Source: Rhodococcus sp. 4CII (GTDB taxonomy: Bacteria > Actinomycetota > Actinomycetes > Mycobacteriales > Mycobacteriaceae). Taken from it: DNA of 64,000 nt. Where the stretch lies: assembly GCF_014256275.1 (NCBI RefSeq), contig NZ_JACCFE010000002.1, forward strand, positions 5,560,001 through 5,624,000, given 5' to 3'. Under the pieces are notes generated by a model. That model worked only from the letters and a program-made list of their open reading frames with translations, searched no databases and was not told where the DNA came from. Below, piece after piece: positions 41,701-50,123 of this stretch. The translations under genes and the position numbers were made by a program. Numbering within the stretch: position 1 is the stretch's first letter; the number at the start of each line of letters is the position of its first letter.

Positions 41701-42296
41701 GTCGGGGGCGCTTCGCCGGGCTTCTCGCGGTGATCTGTACGGCCGCGGTGGCGCTGTCGGCGTGTGCGTCCGGCGACGACGCCGTGGCTCAGGGCGGCAC
41801 GTTCGACTTCGTGTCGCCGGGCGGACAGACGGAGATCTTCTACGACCCGCCGGCCGACCGCGGCACCATCGGCACGGTGTCCGGACCCGACCTGATGACC
41901 GAGGGCAAGACCACCTCGCTCGACGACTTCGCGGGTCAGGTCGTGGTCCTCAACGTATGGGGGCAGTGGTGCGGTCCGTGCCGGGGTGAGGCGAACGATC
42001 TCGAGCAGGTGTACGAGGAGACCAAGGATCAGGGTGTGTCGTTCCTCGGAATCAACGTGCGCGACAACCAACAGGACAAGGCGCAGGACTTCGTGATCGA
42101 CAACAAGGTGTCGTATCCGTCGATCTACGACCCCGCGATGCGGACGATGATCGCACTGGGCCAGAACTACCCCACGAGCGTAATCCCCACGACGATCGTG
42201 CTCGACCGGGAACACCGCGTTGCCGCGGTGTTCCTCAAGGAGCTGCTCGTCGAGGACCTGAAGCCGGTGGTCGAACGGGTGGCGCAGGAATCGTGA
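41697..42296 (+). CDS. ccsX: Thiol-disulfide lipoprotein for cytochrome c maturation (ResA/CcsX type)
   Basis: 199-residue exported thioredoxin-fold protein. A lipoprotein signal peptide ends with the lipobox LSAC (VALSACASG). The redox motif WCGPC lies in VVVLNVWGQWCGPCRGEAN, and the cis-Pro is in TSVIPTTIVLDREHR. It would keep apocytochrome c thiols reduced on the outer face of the membrane, receiving electrons from CcdA encoded next. Start and stop both overlap neighbours by four bases, so the four maturation genes form one coupled operon. Confidence 0.93.
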   Translation: MSRGRFAGLLAVICTAAVALSACASGDDAVAQGGTFDFVSPGGQTEIFYDPPADRGTIGTVSGPDLMTEGKTTSLDDFAGQVVVLNVWGQWCGPCRGEANDLEQVYEETKDQGVSFLGINVRDNQQDKAQDFVIDNKVSYPSIYDPAMRTMIALGQNYPTSVIPTTIVLDREHRVAAVFLKELLVEDLKPVVERVAQES

Positions 42297-43123
42297 ACAC
42301 CAGCACTGCCCTTCTCGCCGGCGGCGTCGGCGACGCCTTCCAGACGACCGCGGCATCCGGACCGCTGCTGCTCGCGCTCGGTGCGTGCGTCCTCGCGGGT
42401 CTGGTCTCGTTCGCGTCGCCGTGCGTCGTGCCGCTCGTTCCCGGATACCTCTCCTACCTCGCGGGTGTGGTCGGCGCCGATGCCCCGGCCGTCACCGCGG
42501 AGGAGGCCGCCGCCCGCACGAAGACCGTGTCCGACGGACGGTTGCGGGTCGCGGGTGCGGCCGCACTGTTCGTCGCCGGCTTCACCGTGGTATTCGTGCT
42601 CGCGACCGCGTCGGTGTTCGGGGCCATCTCGGCCCTCGCGATCAACCGCGACGTCCTGATGCGCGTCGGCGGTGTGGTCACGATCGCCATGGGCCTGGTG
42701 TTCATCGGCCTGATTCCCGCGCTGCAACGCGACACCCGTCTCGAGCCGCGCCGCATCTCCAGTCTCGCCGGCGCCCCGCTGCTCGGCGCCGTGTTCGCGC
42801 TGGGCTGGACCCCGTGCCTCGGCCCGACACTGGCGGGTGTCATTTCCCTCGCCGCAGGCACCGACGGGGCCACCGCCGCCCGCGGTGTGGCACTCATCGT
42901 CGCGTACTGCCTCGGCCTCGGGCTGCCGTTCGTGATCCTGGCGCTCGGCTCGTCCCGTGCGCTGCGCGGTGTCGGCTGGTTGCGCCGCAACGCGCGCATC
43001 ATTCAAATCTTCGGCGGAATCATGCTGGTGGCCGTGGGTATCGCCCTCGTCACCGGCGCGTGGGACCAGTTCGTCGGCTGGGTTCGCGACGCCTTTATCT
43101 CGGAAGTGACCCTGCCTATATGA
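42293..43123 (+). CDS. ccdA: Cytochrome c biogenesis transmembrane protein CcdA
   Basis: 276 residues with about six membrane segments. The two redox cysteines are in FASPCVVPLVPGYLSYLAG and in LGWTPCLGPTLAGV, the standard CcdA positions. It passes reducing equivalents from cytoplasmic thioredoxin across the membrane to the ResA/CcsX lipoprotein. A periplasmic loop of about 30 residues carries TAEEAAARTKT. Translation is coupled to both neighbours (GTGA at the start and ATGA at the stop). Confidence 0.95.
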   Translation: MNTSTALLAGGVGDAFQTTAASGPLLLALGACVLAGLVSFASPCVVPLVPGYLSYLAGVVGADAPAVTAEEAAARTKTVSDGRLRVAGAAALFVAGFTVVFVLATASVFGAISALAINRDVLMRVGGVVTIAMGLVFIGLIPALQRDTRLEPRRISSLAGAPLLGAVFALGWTPCLGPTLAGVISLAAGTDGATAARGVALIVAYCLGLGLPFVILALGSSRALRGVGWLRRNARIIQIFGGIMLVAVGIALVTGAWDQFVGWVRDAFISEVTLPI

Positions 43124-44784
43124 GCGACATCCAGACCCCCGAGGCCCCGGAAGCCGCACCGGTACCGCGTCAATCGCTCCCCGGCCGCGCGTTCGCGCTC
43201 GTCCGCAACACCTGGCGCGGCCTCACGTCGATGCGCACTGCGCTGGTGCTGCTGTTCCTGCTGGCGCTCGCGGCCATTCCCGGCGCACTGCTGCCGCAGC
43301 GGAGCCTCAACGCGGGCAAGGTCGACGAATACATCGCGAACCGGCCGACCCTCGGCCCGTGGATGGACAAGCTCGAACTGTTCGACGTGTTCGGTAGCTT
43401 CTGGTTCACCGCGATCTACGTCCTGCTGTTCATCTCCCTCGTCGGCTGCATCCTGCCGCGCTGCGTCGACCACGCCAAGGCCCTTCGAACGCGTCCGGTG
43501 CCTGCCCCGCGGAACCTCGCACGACTTCCGCACCACCACGAAGACCGCGTCGACGAGACACCCGAGGAACTCGCCGCCCGCATCCGCACCCACCTGAAGG
43601 GGTGGCGGATCCAGACCCGTCAGGGCGGAGAACGGGCCGCGCACGACGGCGAGATCACCATCTCCGCCGAAAAGGGATACCTGCGCGAACTCGGCAACCT
43701 CGTCTTCCACCTGTCCCTCGTCGGGCTGCTCGTCGCGATCGCCGTCGGCAAGCTGTTCGGATACGAGGGCAACGTGATCGTCGTCGCGAACGACGGCCCG
43801 GGGTTCTGCACCACGTCGCCCGCGGTCTTCGACTCGTTCAAGGCGGGCAACACGCAGGACGGCACCGGCATGACTCCGCTGTGCGTCAAGGTCAAGGACT
43901 TCGCGGCCGACTACCTCGACAGCGGTCAGGCCGAGATGTTCACGTCCAACATCTCCTACCAGGCCGGCGACGATCTCGAGACCAACACGTGGCGGGACGG
44001 CCAGTTGCAGGTCAACCATCCGCTGCGCGTCGAGGGCGACCGCGTCTACCTACAGGGCCACGGGTACGCGCCGACGTTCACCGTCACGTTCCCGAACGGG
44101 GAGACCCGCACCGAGACGTTGCAGTGGCGACCGGACGACGCGACCACATTCCTCAGCAGCGGCGCCATGCGGTTCGACCCCCCCGGAGGCATGTACCCCG
44201 ACACCGACGAGCGCCGGAAGAACCAGATCGCGATCGAGGGACTGTTCGCCCCCACCGCCTTGCTCCACGGCAGCCTGCTGGCGTCGAGCTACCCGGCGAT
44301 GAACGACCCGGCCGTCGCCATCGACATCTACAAGGGCGACACCGGCCTCGACACCGGCAACCCGCAGTCGCTGTTCTCGCTCAACACGGAACTGATCAAC
44401 CAGGGCCGGCTCGTGAAGCAGGACCGGGTGAACCTGAAACCGGGGGAGAGTTCGACCCTCGCCGACGGCACCCAGGTGCGGTTCGACGGCGCCGTGGACT
44501 TCGTCAATCTGCAGGTGTCGCACGACCCGGCGCAGCAGTGGGTGCTGGTGTCGGCCTTGACGATGATGGCGGGACTTCTCGTCTCGCTCCTAGTCAAGCG
44601 CCGCCGCATCTGGGCCCGCATCTACCCCGCGCACGCCGCGGAGGCGGGGCCACGACGTACTGTAGTAGAGCTTGGTGGACTCGCCCGGACCGATCAGGCC
44701 GGCTGGGGCGACGAGTTCGGCCGGCTCTGCACCCGACTGCTCACGGACGACACGAAGCCTGACGCGCAGGAGAGCCAACGATGA
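43120..44784 (+). CDS. resB: Cytochrome c biogenesis protein ResB
   Basis: 554-residue ResB/CcsB-type membrane protein. Segments LVLLFLLALAAIPGALLPQR, FWFTAIYVLLFISLVGCILPRCVDHAKAL and LGNLVFHLSLVGLLVAIAVGKL precede a large outer domain with NVIVVANDGPGFCTTSP; a last segment (WVLVSALTMMAGLLVSLLVKRRRIW) closes it. With CcsA it forms the system II synthase attaching heme to CxxCH of cytochromes c. The ATG at 43120 overlaps the ccdA stop. Confidence 0.94.
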   Translation: MSDIQTPEAPEAAPVPRQSLPGRAFALVRNTWRGLTSMRTALVLLFLLALAAIPGALLPQRSLNAGKVDEYIANRPTLGPWMDKLELFDVFGSFWFTAIYVLLFISLVGCILPRCVDHAKALRTRPVPAPRNLARLPHHHEDRVDETPEELAARIRTHLKGWRIQTRQGGERAAHDGEITISAEKGYLRELGNLVFHLSLVGLLVAIAVGKLFGYEGNVIVVANDGPGFCTTSPAVFDSFKAGNTQDGTGMTPLCVKVKDFAADYLDSGQAEMFTSNISYQAGDDLETNTWRDGQLQVNHPLRVEGDRVYLQGHGYAPTFTVTFPNGETRTETLQWRPDDATTFLSSGAMRFDPPGGMYPDTDERRKNQIAIEGLFAPTALLHGSLLASSYPAMNDPAVAIDIYKGDTGLDTGNPQSLFSLNTELINQGRLVKQDRVNLKPGESSTLADGTQVRFDGAVDFVNLQVSHDPAQQWVLVSALTMMAGLLVSLLVKRRRIWARIYPAHAAEAGPRRTVVELGGLARTDQAGWGDEFGRLCTRLLTDDTKPDAQESQR

Positions 44785-45758
44785 CGACCAACGAGACACT
44801 GGCGCAGTACAGCGACTGGGCCTTCCGATCAGCCTTCACCGTGCTGGCGCTGGCGCTCGTGCTGCTCATCGTGCAGTACGCGTCCACGCGCGCGCAGGCC
44901 GTGCAGGACCGGGAACTCGTGGCGGCCGGCGCAGGCGCACCCCCCGCCGCCGACGGCACCGTTCCCGGTCGGCTGATCGAGCAGCCGAAGAAACCGCTGT
45001 CCGAGCGGTTCGGCGGCATGGGCGCAGCGGTGCTCGTCGTCGGCACCGTCCTGATCTTCGCCTCGATCGTGCTCCGCGGATTCGCGACCGAGCGGTTCCC
45101 GCTCGGCAACATGTACGAGTTCGTGACCATGGCCTGCGCCGCCGCGCTCGTCGTCGGACTCGCGCTGCTGTCGAAGCCGGCCTACCGGTCGATGTGGGTG
45201 TTCCTGCTCGTCCCCGTCCTGATCCTGATGTTCCTCGCCGCCACCGTGCTCTACGCGGACGCGGCTCCCGTGGTCCCCGCGCTGCGGTCGTACTGGCTGC
45301 CCATCCACGTCACGATCGTGAGCGTCGGCTCCGGCGTCTTTCTGGTGTCGGGCATCGCCAGCCTGCTGTTCCTGCTGCGCATGCGGTACCGGCGCGGGGA
45401 GGAAGGCACCGGCGTCTTCGGACGAATCGCGGAGCGCCTGCCCGACGCCCAGACCCTGGACCGGCTGGCGTACAAGACCACGATCATCGGGTTCCCGCTG
45501 TTCGGTGCGGGTGTCATCCTCGGCGCCATCTGGGCCGAGGCCGCCTGGGGCCGATTCTGGGGCTGGGATCCCAAGGAGACGATGTCGTTCATCGCCTGGG
45601 TCATCTACGCCGCCTACCTCCACGCCCGCGCGACGTCCGGGTGGCGCGACACGAAGGCCGCGTGGATCAACGTGGCAGGCTTCGTCGCGATGCTGTTCAA
45701 CCTGTTCATCATCAACATGGTGGTGTCGGGGTTGCACTCGTACGCGGGCCTGAACTGA
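44781..45758 (+). CDS. ccsA: Cytochrome c heme-handling protein CcsA
   Basis: 325 residues with about eight membrane segments. The tryptophan-rich heme-handling motif is AEAAWGRFWGWDPKETMSFIAWVIYAAYLH, flanked by conserved His residues (YWLPIHVTIVS and GLHSYAG). It delivers heme across the membrane and, with ResB, ligates it to apocytochrome. ATGA overlap with resB. It ends the maturation operon; the next gene begins after 95 bp. Confidence 0.95.
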   Translation: MTTNETLAQYSDWAFRSAFTVLALALVLLIVQYASTRAQAVQDRELVAAGAGAPPAADGTVPGRLIEQPKKPLSERFGGMGAAVLVVGTVLIFASIVLRGFATERFPLGNMYEFVTMACAAALVVGLALLSKPAYRSMWVFLLVPVLILMFLAATVLYADAAPVVPALRSYWLPIHVTIVSVGSGVFLVSGIASLLFLLRMRYRRGEEGTGVFGRIAERLPDAQTLDRLAYKTTIIGFPLFGAGVILGAIWAEAAWGRFWGWDPKETMSFIAWVIYAAYLHARATSGWRDTKAAWINVAGFVAMLFNLFIINMVVSGLHSYAGLN

Positions 45759-45853
45759 CGGTCGCCACCGACTGATATCCTTCCGCCGCGACGTCTCGGA
45801 CCGATGGGAATCCGGCGGGGGCGATGGAGACTTCACGAGGGGGACGTTCAGCC

Positions 45854-47116
45854 ATGTCCGAAAACAACGCCGGCCTGTGGGAGCCGGTACGGCCGGCATC
45901 GAACCCGCCCGCGGACGACGCCGGATCGGCTGTAGCCTGGAACGCCGCGCGGCAGGCCCCGTACGTTCAGCCGCAGGGTCCCAACCCGTTCGCGCAGCCC
46001 AATGCCCAGGCCCCGGCCGCACCCACGCGGCCGCAGACCCAGGCGCCGGCGGCCCCCATCCCGCCGCAGGCAGCCCCTGCCCCTGCCGCGCCGCAGGCGC
46101 CCCAGCCTCAGGAGCAGTTCGCACCGCCCGCGAACCGGCAGCCCCACTCGAATGCCGATCAGCAGCACGCGGTGTCGGCCCGCGACCTGTCGACCTCGTT
46201 ACTCCTCAAGCAGGTCAAGCCCGCCCCCACGACGGGATGGCGCAAGGCCCTGTACCGGCTCTCCGGCCGCTACATCAACGTCGGTAACAGTGCGAAGGAA
46301 CAGCGTCGCATCGAGCTGACCCGGCAGGTCAACCAGCCACTGCAGGGGTGCTACAAGATCGCCCTGCTGAGTCTCAAGGGCGGAGTGGGCAAGACGACCA
46401 CCACCGCCACCCTCGGGTCCACCTTCGCGTCGCTGCGCGGCGACCGCGTCATCGCCGTCGACGCCAACCCCGACCGCGGCACGCTGAGTCAGAAGATTCC
46501 GCTCGAGACCCCCGCCACCGTCCGCAACCTGTTGCGCGACGAGCAGAGCATCGAAAAGTACAGCGACGTCCGCAGTTACACGTCGCAGAGCCGGCACCGG
46601 CTCGAAGTGCTCGCCTCCGACAGCGACCCGGCGGTCTCCGAGGCGTTCAGCGCAGACGACTACGCACGAACCGTCACGATGCTGGAGAAGTTCTACAACA
46701 TCGTCCTCACCGACTGTGGCACCGGACTGATGCACTCCGCCATGCAGACGATCCTCCAAGAGGCCGACGCGCTCGTGGTGGTCAGTTCGGGCTCCGTCGA
46801 CGGCGCCCGGAGCGCCTCCGCCACACTCGACTGGCTCGACGCCCACGGATACCGCGAACTGGTGGCCCGGTCGGTGGCCGTCGTCAACGCGGTACGCCCG
46901 CGGTCCGGCAAGGTCGATCTGCCGAAGGTCGTCGAGCACTTCGAGCAGCGGTGCCGCCTGGTCCGGCTGATTCCGTTCGATCCGCACCTCGAAGAGGGCG
47001 CCGAGATCGACCTCGAGCGGCTGCGCCCGAAGACGCGCAACGCTCTCCTCGAATTGGCAGCCGCGGTCGCGTCGGACTTTCCGGCGTCCAGTTTCGCCCT
47101 ACAGGACCGTCGCTGA
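45854..47116 (+). CDS. MinD/ParA-like ATPase with Pro-rich N-terminus (Rv0530-like)
   Basis: 420 residues. The first 110 are Pro/Ala/Gln-rich and probably disordered. The C-terminal 270 form a P-loop ATPase of the MinD/ParA group: deviant Walker A in LLSLKGGVGKTTTTATLGS, switch VDANPDRGTLSQKI, Walker B-like NIVLTDCGTGLMHSAM. Related proteins accompany type VII secretion (EspI-like), but no ESX gene is near. The ATG at 45854 is chosen for family likeness; an ATG at 45824 in frame is possible. Position after ccsA parallels mycobacterial Rv0530. Confidence 0.85.
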   Translation: MSENNAGLWEPVRPASNPPADDAGSAVAWNAARQAPYVQPQGPNPFAQPNAQAPAAPTRPQTQAPAAPIPPQAAPAPAAPQAPQPQEQFAPPANRQPHSNADQQHAVSARDLSTSLLLKQVKPAPTTGWRKALYRLSGRYINVGNSAKEQRRIELTRQVNQPLQGCYKIALLSLKGGVGKTTTTATLGSTFASLRGDRVIAVDANPDRGTLSQKIPLETPATVRNLLRDEQSIEKYSDVRSYTSQSRHRLEVLASDSDPAVSEAFSADDYARTVTMLEKFYNIVLTDCGTGLMHSAMQTILQEADALVVVSSGSVDGARSASATLDWLDAHGYRELVARSVAVVNAVRPRSGKVDLPKVVEHFEQRCRLVRLIPFDPHLEEGAEIDLERLRPKTRNALLELAAAVASDFPASSFALQDRR

Positions 47117-47122
47117 GGCAGT

Positions 47123-47161
47123 GACGCCGGGCGGTGCCGGGCAGACCGGCACCCCGGCGTC
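47123..47161. terminator. Bidirectional terminator hairpin
   Basis: GGTGCCGG and CCGGCACC pair around GCAGA, extended outward by GACGCCGG/CCGGCGTC with a 2-nt bulge. It lies in the 48-bp gap between two convergent stops. Confidence 0.65.
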
Positions 47162-47164
47162 GCG

Positions 47165-47368
47165 TCATCCGGCCTGGTCGGCCGGACCGGTATCGGGTTC
47201 GTCGGACTTCTTCCGACGGGCCTCGCGATCCACCTTCCACAGGAAGTCGGGATCGTCGTCGGGACCCAGCACCCGCTTGCTGAGCACCGGATTCGTATTC
47301 GGGCCGAAAGCCTTCCACAGCAGGACCGCCACAGTCACCAGCCCGATGAGCGCCAACAGATAGATCAC
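47165..47368 (-). CDS. Small single-pass membrane protein
   Basis: 67 residues: an N-terminal membrane segment (IYLLALIGLVTVAVLLWKAFG) followed by a charged cytoplasmic tail with DDDPDFLWKVDREARRKK. The GTG at 47368 follows a perfect AAGGAGGT by six bases, which fixes the start against the longer frame to 47440. No known domain. Similar short proteins occur near ccsA in mycobacteria, but the function is unknown. Confidence 0.7.
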   Translation of the reverse strand: MIYLLALIGLVTVAVLLWKAFGPNTNPVLSKRVLGPDDDPDFLWKVDREARRKKSDEPDTGPADQAG

Positions 47369-47488
47369 CGCGCACCTCCTTACACCGCTCGAGGGTAGCC
47401 GGTATTCCTCGAGCGTAGCCGCGACGGCGGCAGAGGGCACCTACCCGGGTCGCAGGGCGTCCGGGTAATACATCGCAGTAGGCCTGAC

Positions 47489-47596
47489 GGTCGGCCCGCC
47501 TCCGCGACTACGGTCGGCCCGCCTCCGCGACTACGGTCGGCCCGCCTCCGCGACTACGGTCGGCCCGCCTCCGCGACTACGGTCGGCCCGCCTCCG
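47489..47596. repeat. 23-bp tandem repeat, 4.7 copies, at the 3' end of bldC
   Basis: Units start at 47489, 47512, 47535 and 47558, identical over 23 bp (beginning GGTCGGCCCGCCTCCG and ending CGACTAC), followed by a 16-bp partial copy at 47581-47596. The partial copy and the adjoining end of the last full unit are the last codons and stop of the BldC gene, so the array looks like repeated duplication of that gene's 3' end. Each unit carries the TAG stop on the minus strand. Confidence 0.9.
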
Positions 47597-47804
47597 TCGT
47601 CAGCGAGCGGAGCAACTGCATGACCTCGGCCTCACGGAAGCGCCGGTGACCACCCGGGGTGCGCAGCGATCCGAGCCGGCCCGCGTGCGCCCATCGCGTC
47701 ACGGTCTTCGGGTCGACATGGAACAGGGCAGCCACCTGGCCCGGGGTCATGAGGGCTTCGTTGGATCCACTGAATCCGGGTCCGTTGTAGGTGGGTGCGC
47801 TCAT
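47577..47804 (-). CDS. bldC: BldC family transcriptional regulator
   Basis: 75-residue MerR-like DNA-binding protein without effector domain: EALMTPGQVAALFHVDPKTVTRWAHAGRLGSLRTPGGHRRFREAEVMQLLRSL is a complete winged helix closely matching BldC of Streptomyces, which binds head-to-tail on direct repeats and controls development. The ATG at 47804 has GGAGG six bases upstream. The upstream 187 bp to the divergent gene hold no other gene. The C-terminal TEAGRP and stop are encoded by the edge of the tandem repeat. Confidence 0.93.
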   Translation of the reverse strand: MSAPTYNGPGFSGSNEALMTPGQVAALFHVDPKTVTRWAHAGRLGSLRTPGGHRRFREAEVMQLLRSLTTEAGRP

Positions 47805-47991
47805 CGACGATCCTCCACTGCTTTCGACTGGTCTGTGCTGAAGCCGGCCGCTGTTGCGACTGATCTCGGTCATCGTGACATCCGAGACCCTGGGTACTCG
47901 AACGATCTAATGTTGGTAAAGGGGAGGTAATAGACAAATCGGATAAGTCGGACGTGTGAGGAGCGGCTCCAGCGGTGGGTAACCTGGGGGC

Positions 47992-48369
47992 GTGAGCGAG
48001 TCATCCGAGAAGCCAGAAGACCAGGTCGAGCGCCCCGCTGCCGCCGATTCGAGCGCGCAGCCGAAGTCGGACGGGCGGGTGACCAAGGGGCAGTTGGCGC
48101 GCGACGTCGCGATCTACTCGATCGCGCGGCTGCTGCTGGTGGTCCTCATCGGTGCCATCATCCTCGGGGTGGCCGCCCTCGTCGGTGTCGCCGTCCCGCT
48201 GCTCGTCGCGGCCATCTTCGCGGTCCTGATCGCGCTCCCGCTGTCGCTGCTGCTGTTCGCGAAGCTCCGCCGGCGGGTCAACGAGGGCATCGCCGCATTC
48301 GACGCGCAACGTCGCGCCGATCAGGCCGACCTGCGCGCCCGGCTTCGCGGTGAGGGTACGTCTCGGTGA
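47992..48369 (+). CDS. DUF4229 family membrane protein
   Basis: 125 residues: a charged, acidic N-terminus, then two membrane segments (AIYSIARLLLVVLIGAIILGVAALVGVAVPLLVAAIFAVLIALPLSLLLF) and a basic tail with RRVNEGIAAFDAQRRADQADLRARL. This layout matches DUF4229. The GTG lies six bases after a TAACCT -10-like box, so it is probably leaderless. The stop overlaps the next GTG by four bases. Function unknown. Confidence 0.8.
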   Translation: MSESSEKPEDQVERPAAADSSAQPKSDGRVTKGQLARDVAIYSIARLLLVVLIGAIILGVAALVGVAVPLLVAAIFAVLIALPLSLLLFAKLRRRVNEGIAAFDAQRRADQADLRARLRGEGTSR

Positions 48370-49475
48370 CGGTCGGCGACTGCGTCGTCATCGATCGGAG
48401 CCTGCCGCGTGACTGGGTGGACAACGCCGTCCGTCTCATCGACGCCGACGCGCAGCGCAGCGCCGACACGCACCTGCTGCGCTACCCACTTCCCGTCGAC
48501 TGGGGTGTGCAGCTCTATCTGAAGGACGAGTCGACCCACATCACGGGCAGCCTCAAGCACCGACTGGCCCGCTCCCTGTTCCTGTACGCGATCTGCAACG
48601 GATGGATCACCGAGGGAACCACGGTCATCGAGGCGTCGTCGGGGTCCACAGCGGTCAGCGAGGCGTACTTCGCGAAGATGCTCGGCCTCGATTTCGTCGC
48701 CGTCATGCCGCGGAGTACGAGCGGTGCGAAAATCGCCCTGATCGAGGCCCAGGGCGGTCGCTGCCACTTCATCGACCGGCCCCCGGAGATCTACAGCGAG
48801 GCCCGCCGCCTCGCCGCAGAGACGAACGGTCACTTCATGGACCAGTTCACGCACGCGGAGCGGGCCACCGACTGGCGGGGCAACAACAACATCGCCGAGT
48901 CGATCTACCAGCAGATGACGCAGGAAGAGCACCCGGTGCCGGAGTGGCTCGTCATGAGCGCCGGGACCGGTGGCACCAGCGCGACGCTGGGCCGGTACAT
49001 CCGCTATCGCAGGCACGCGACGCGTCTGCTCGTGGTCGATCCCGAGAACTCGGCGTTCTTCGGCGGCTACGACACCAACTCGTGCGAGTACGCGACGGGG
49101 ATGCCCTCGCGCATCGAGGGCATCGGCAGGCCGCGCGTGGAGCCGTCGTTCGTCGGGCAGGTCATCGACCGGATGATGCGGGTGCCGGACGCCGCATCCA
49201 TCGCCACGGCGCGGCACGCCAGCGCGGTGCTGGGACGCCGGGTAGGTGGGTCCACGGGCACGAACCTCTGGGGAGCGTTCACCGTCGTCGCGGAGATGCT
49301 CGCGGCCGGACGGTCCGGCAGTGTGGTCACGATCCTCTGCGACGGCGGTGAGCGGTATGCCGACACCTACTTCGACGACGACTGGGTGGCCGGCGAGGGC
49401 ATCGACCTCACCGGTCCGGCCGCGGCGCTCGACGGCTTCGCGGCGACCGGACGGTGGCCGGGTCAGCCCGGCTGA
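48366..49475 (+). CDS. PLP-dependent cysteine synthase-like enzyme (Cds1-like)
   Basis: 369-residue fold-type II PLP enzyme. The PLP-Lys is in STHITGSLKHRLARSL, the substrate loop in IEASSGSTAVSEAYFAKMLG, and the phosphate cup in SAGTGGTSATLGRYI; the Ser/Cys near VTILCDGGERY lies at the pyridine-nitrogen end. It resembles mycobacterial Rv3684 (Cds1), described as a cysteine desulfhydrase. It could make or break cysteine. Coupled by a 4-bp overlap to the DUF4229 gene; its 3' end overlaps the convergent GNAT gene by 13 bp. Confidence 0.88.
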   Translation: MTVGDCVVIDRSLPRDWVDNAVRLIDADAQRSADTHLLRYPLPVDWGVQLYLKDESTHITGSLKHRLARSLFLYAICNGWITEGTTVIEASSGSTAVSEAYFAKMLGLDFVAVMPRSTSGAKIALIEAQGGRCHFIDRPPEIYSEARRLAAETNGHFMDQFTHAERATDWRGNNNIAESIYQQMTQEEHPVPEWLVMSAGTGGTSATLGRYIRYRRHATRLLVVDPENSAFFGGYDTNSCEYATGMPSRIEGIGRPRVEPSFVGQVIDRMMRVPDAASIATARHASAVLGRRVGGSTGTNLWGAFTVVAEMLAAGRSGSVVTILCDGGERYADTYFDDDWVAGEGIDLTGPAAALDGFAATGRWPGQPG

Positions 49476-49996
49476 GTCGCGGCTACCGGCGCGGTGACCG
49501 GCCGCGACATCGTGACGCGCGGCCATGCGGCCAGACCGTGCCGGGCCTCCTCGTCGCGGATGCGGGACAGTCCCGGGGTGAGGTCGGATTCCGGCAGCGG
49601 GCGGAATCCCAGTCGCTCGTAATAGGGAGCGTTCCACGGCACGTCGACGAACGTCGTGAGGGTGAGTGCGGGCAGGCCGCGCACCGCGGCCCACGACGCG
49701 ATCTCGTCGATGAGCTGCGCGCCGAGGCCCTGATGGGCATGGTCGGGATGCACCGACACCTGCTCGATGTGCGCGCCCCCGTCGACCACGACGGCGAGCG
49801 CGTACGCGACCGGTGCGTCGTCGGTGTCGACCGCGACCCAGGCGCAGTCCGATCGGAGATACTCGGTGAGCTCGTCGAGGGTGAACGGGGGATCGTCGGC
49901 GACGGCGTCCATTCCGATGTCACGAAACGGCGCACCCGCCGCGATTTCGATGTCTTGCAGAATGGGCAGGTCGGTGGAAACGGCCGGGCGGATCAC
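49463..49996 (-). CDS. GNAT family N-acetyltransferase
   Basis: 177-residue acetyl-CoA-dependent acetyltransferase. The central HIEQVSVHPDHAHQGLGAQLIDEIASWA carries the acetyl-CoA-binding loop (QGLGAQL) and ALTLTTFVDVPWNAPYYERLGFRPL the family's C-terminal motif. The acceptor is unknown. The GTG at 49996 is preceded by TACAAA seven bases upstream, a -10-like box, suggesting a leaderless mRNA; the longer frame to 50131 crosses the divergent promoter. Confidence 0.88.
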   Translation of the reverse strand: MIRPAVSTDLPILQDIEIAAGAPFRDIGMDAVADDPPFTLDELTEYLRSDCAWVAVDTDDAPVAYALAVVVDGGAHIEQVSVHPDHAHQGLGAQLIDEIASWAAVRGLPALTLTTFVDVPWNAPYYERLGFRPLPESDLTPGLSRIRDEEARHGLAAWPRVTMSRPVTAPVAATQPG

Positions 49997-50066
49997 AGGT
50001 CTTTTGTACCCGAAATCGCGCTGTTCGCACAGTTTCCCTGCACTTTCCCGATACCTACTACTCCGT

Positions 50067-50094
50067 AGGCTACGCGACCGTAGGTTGGTAGCCT
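50067..50094. promoter_or_regulatory. Inverted repeat in the GNAT-PlsC divergent promoter region
   Basis: AGGCTAC (50067-50073) and GTAGCCT (50088-50094) are exact reverse complements 14 bp apart, and CCGTAGG occurs twice within and beside them. It is a candidate repressor site for the acyltransferase gene that starts at 50124. No regulator gene is adjacent. Confidence 0.35.
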
Positions 50095-50123
50095 GGCGAT
50101 AGGACGACGGAGCGGGGACGAGT

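Noticed and set aside
47489..47596. CRISPR array
   Set aside because: Units are contiguous with no spacers and there are no cas genes; it is a simple tandem repeat.
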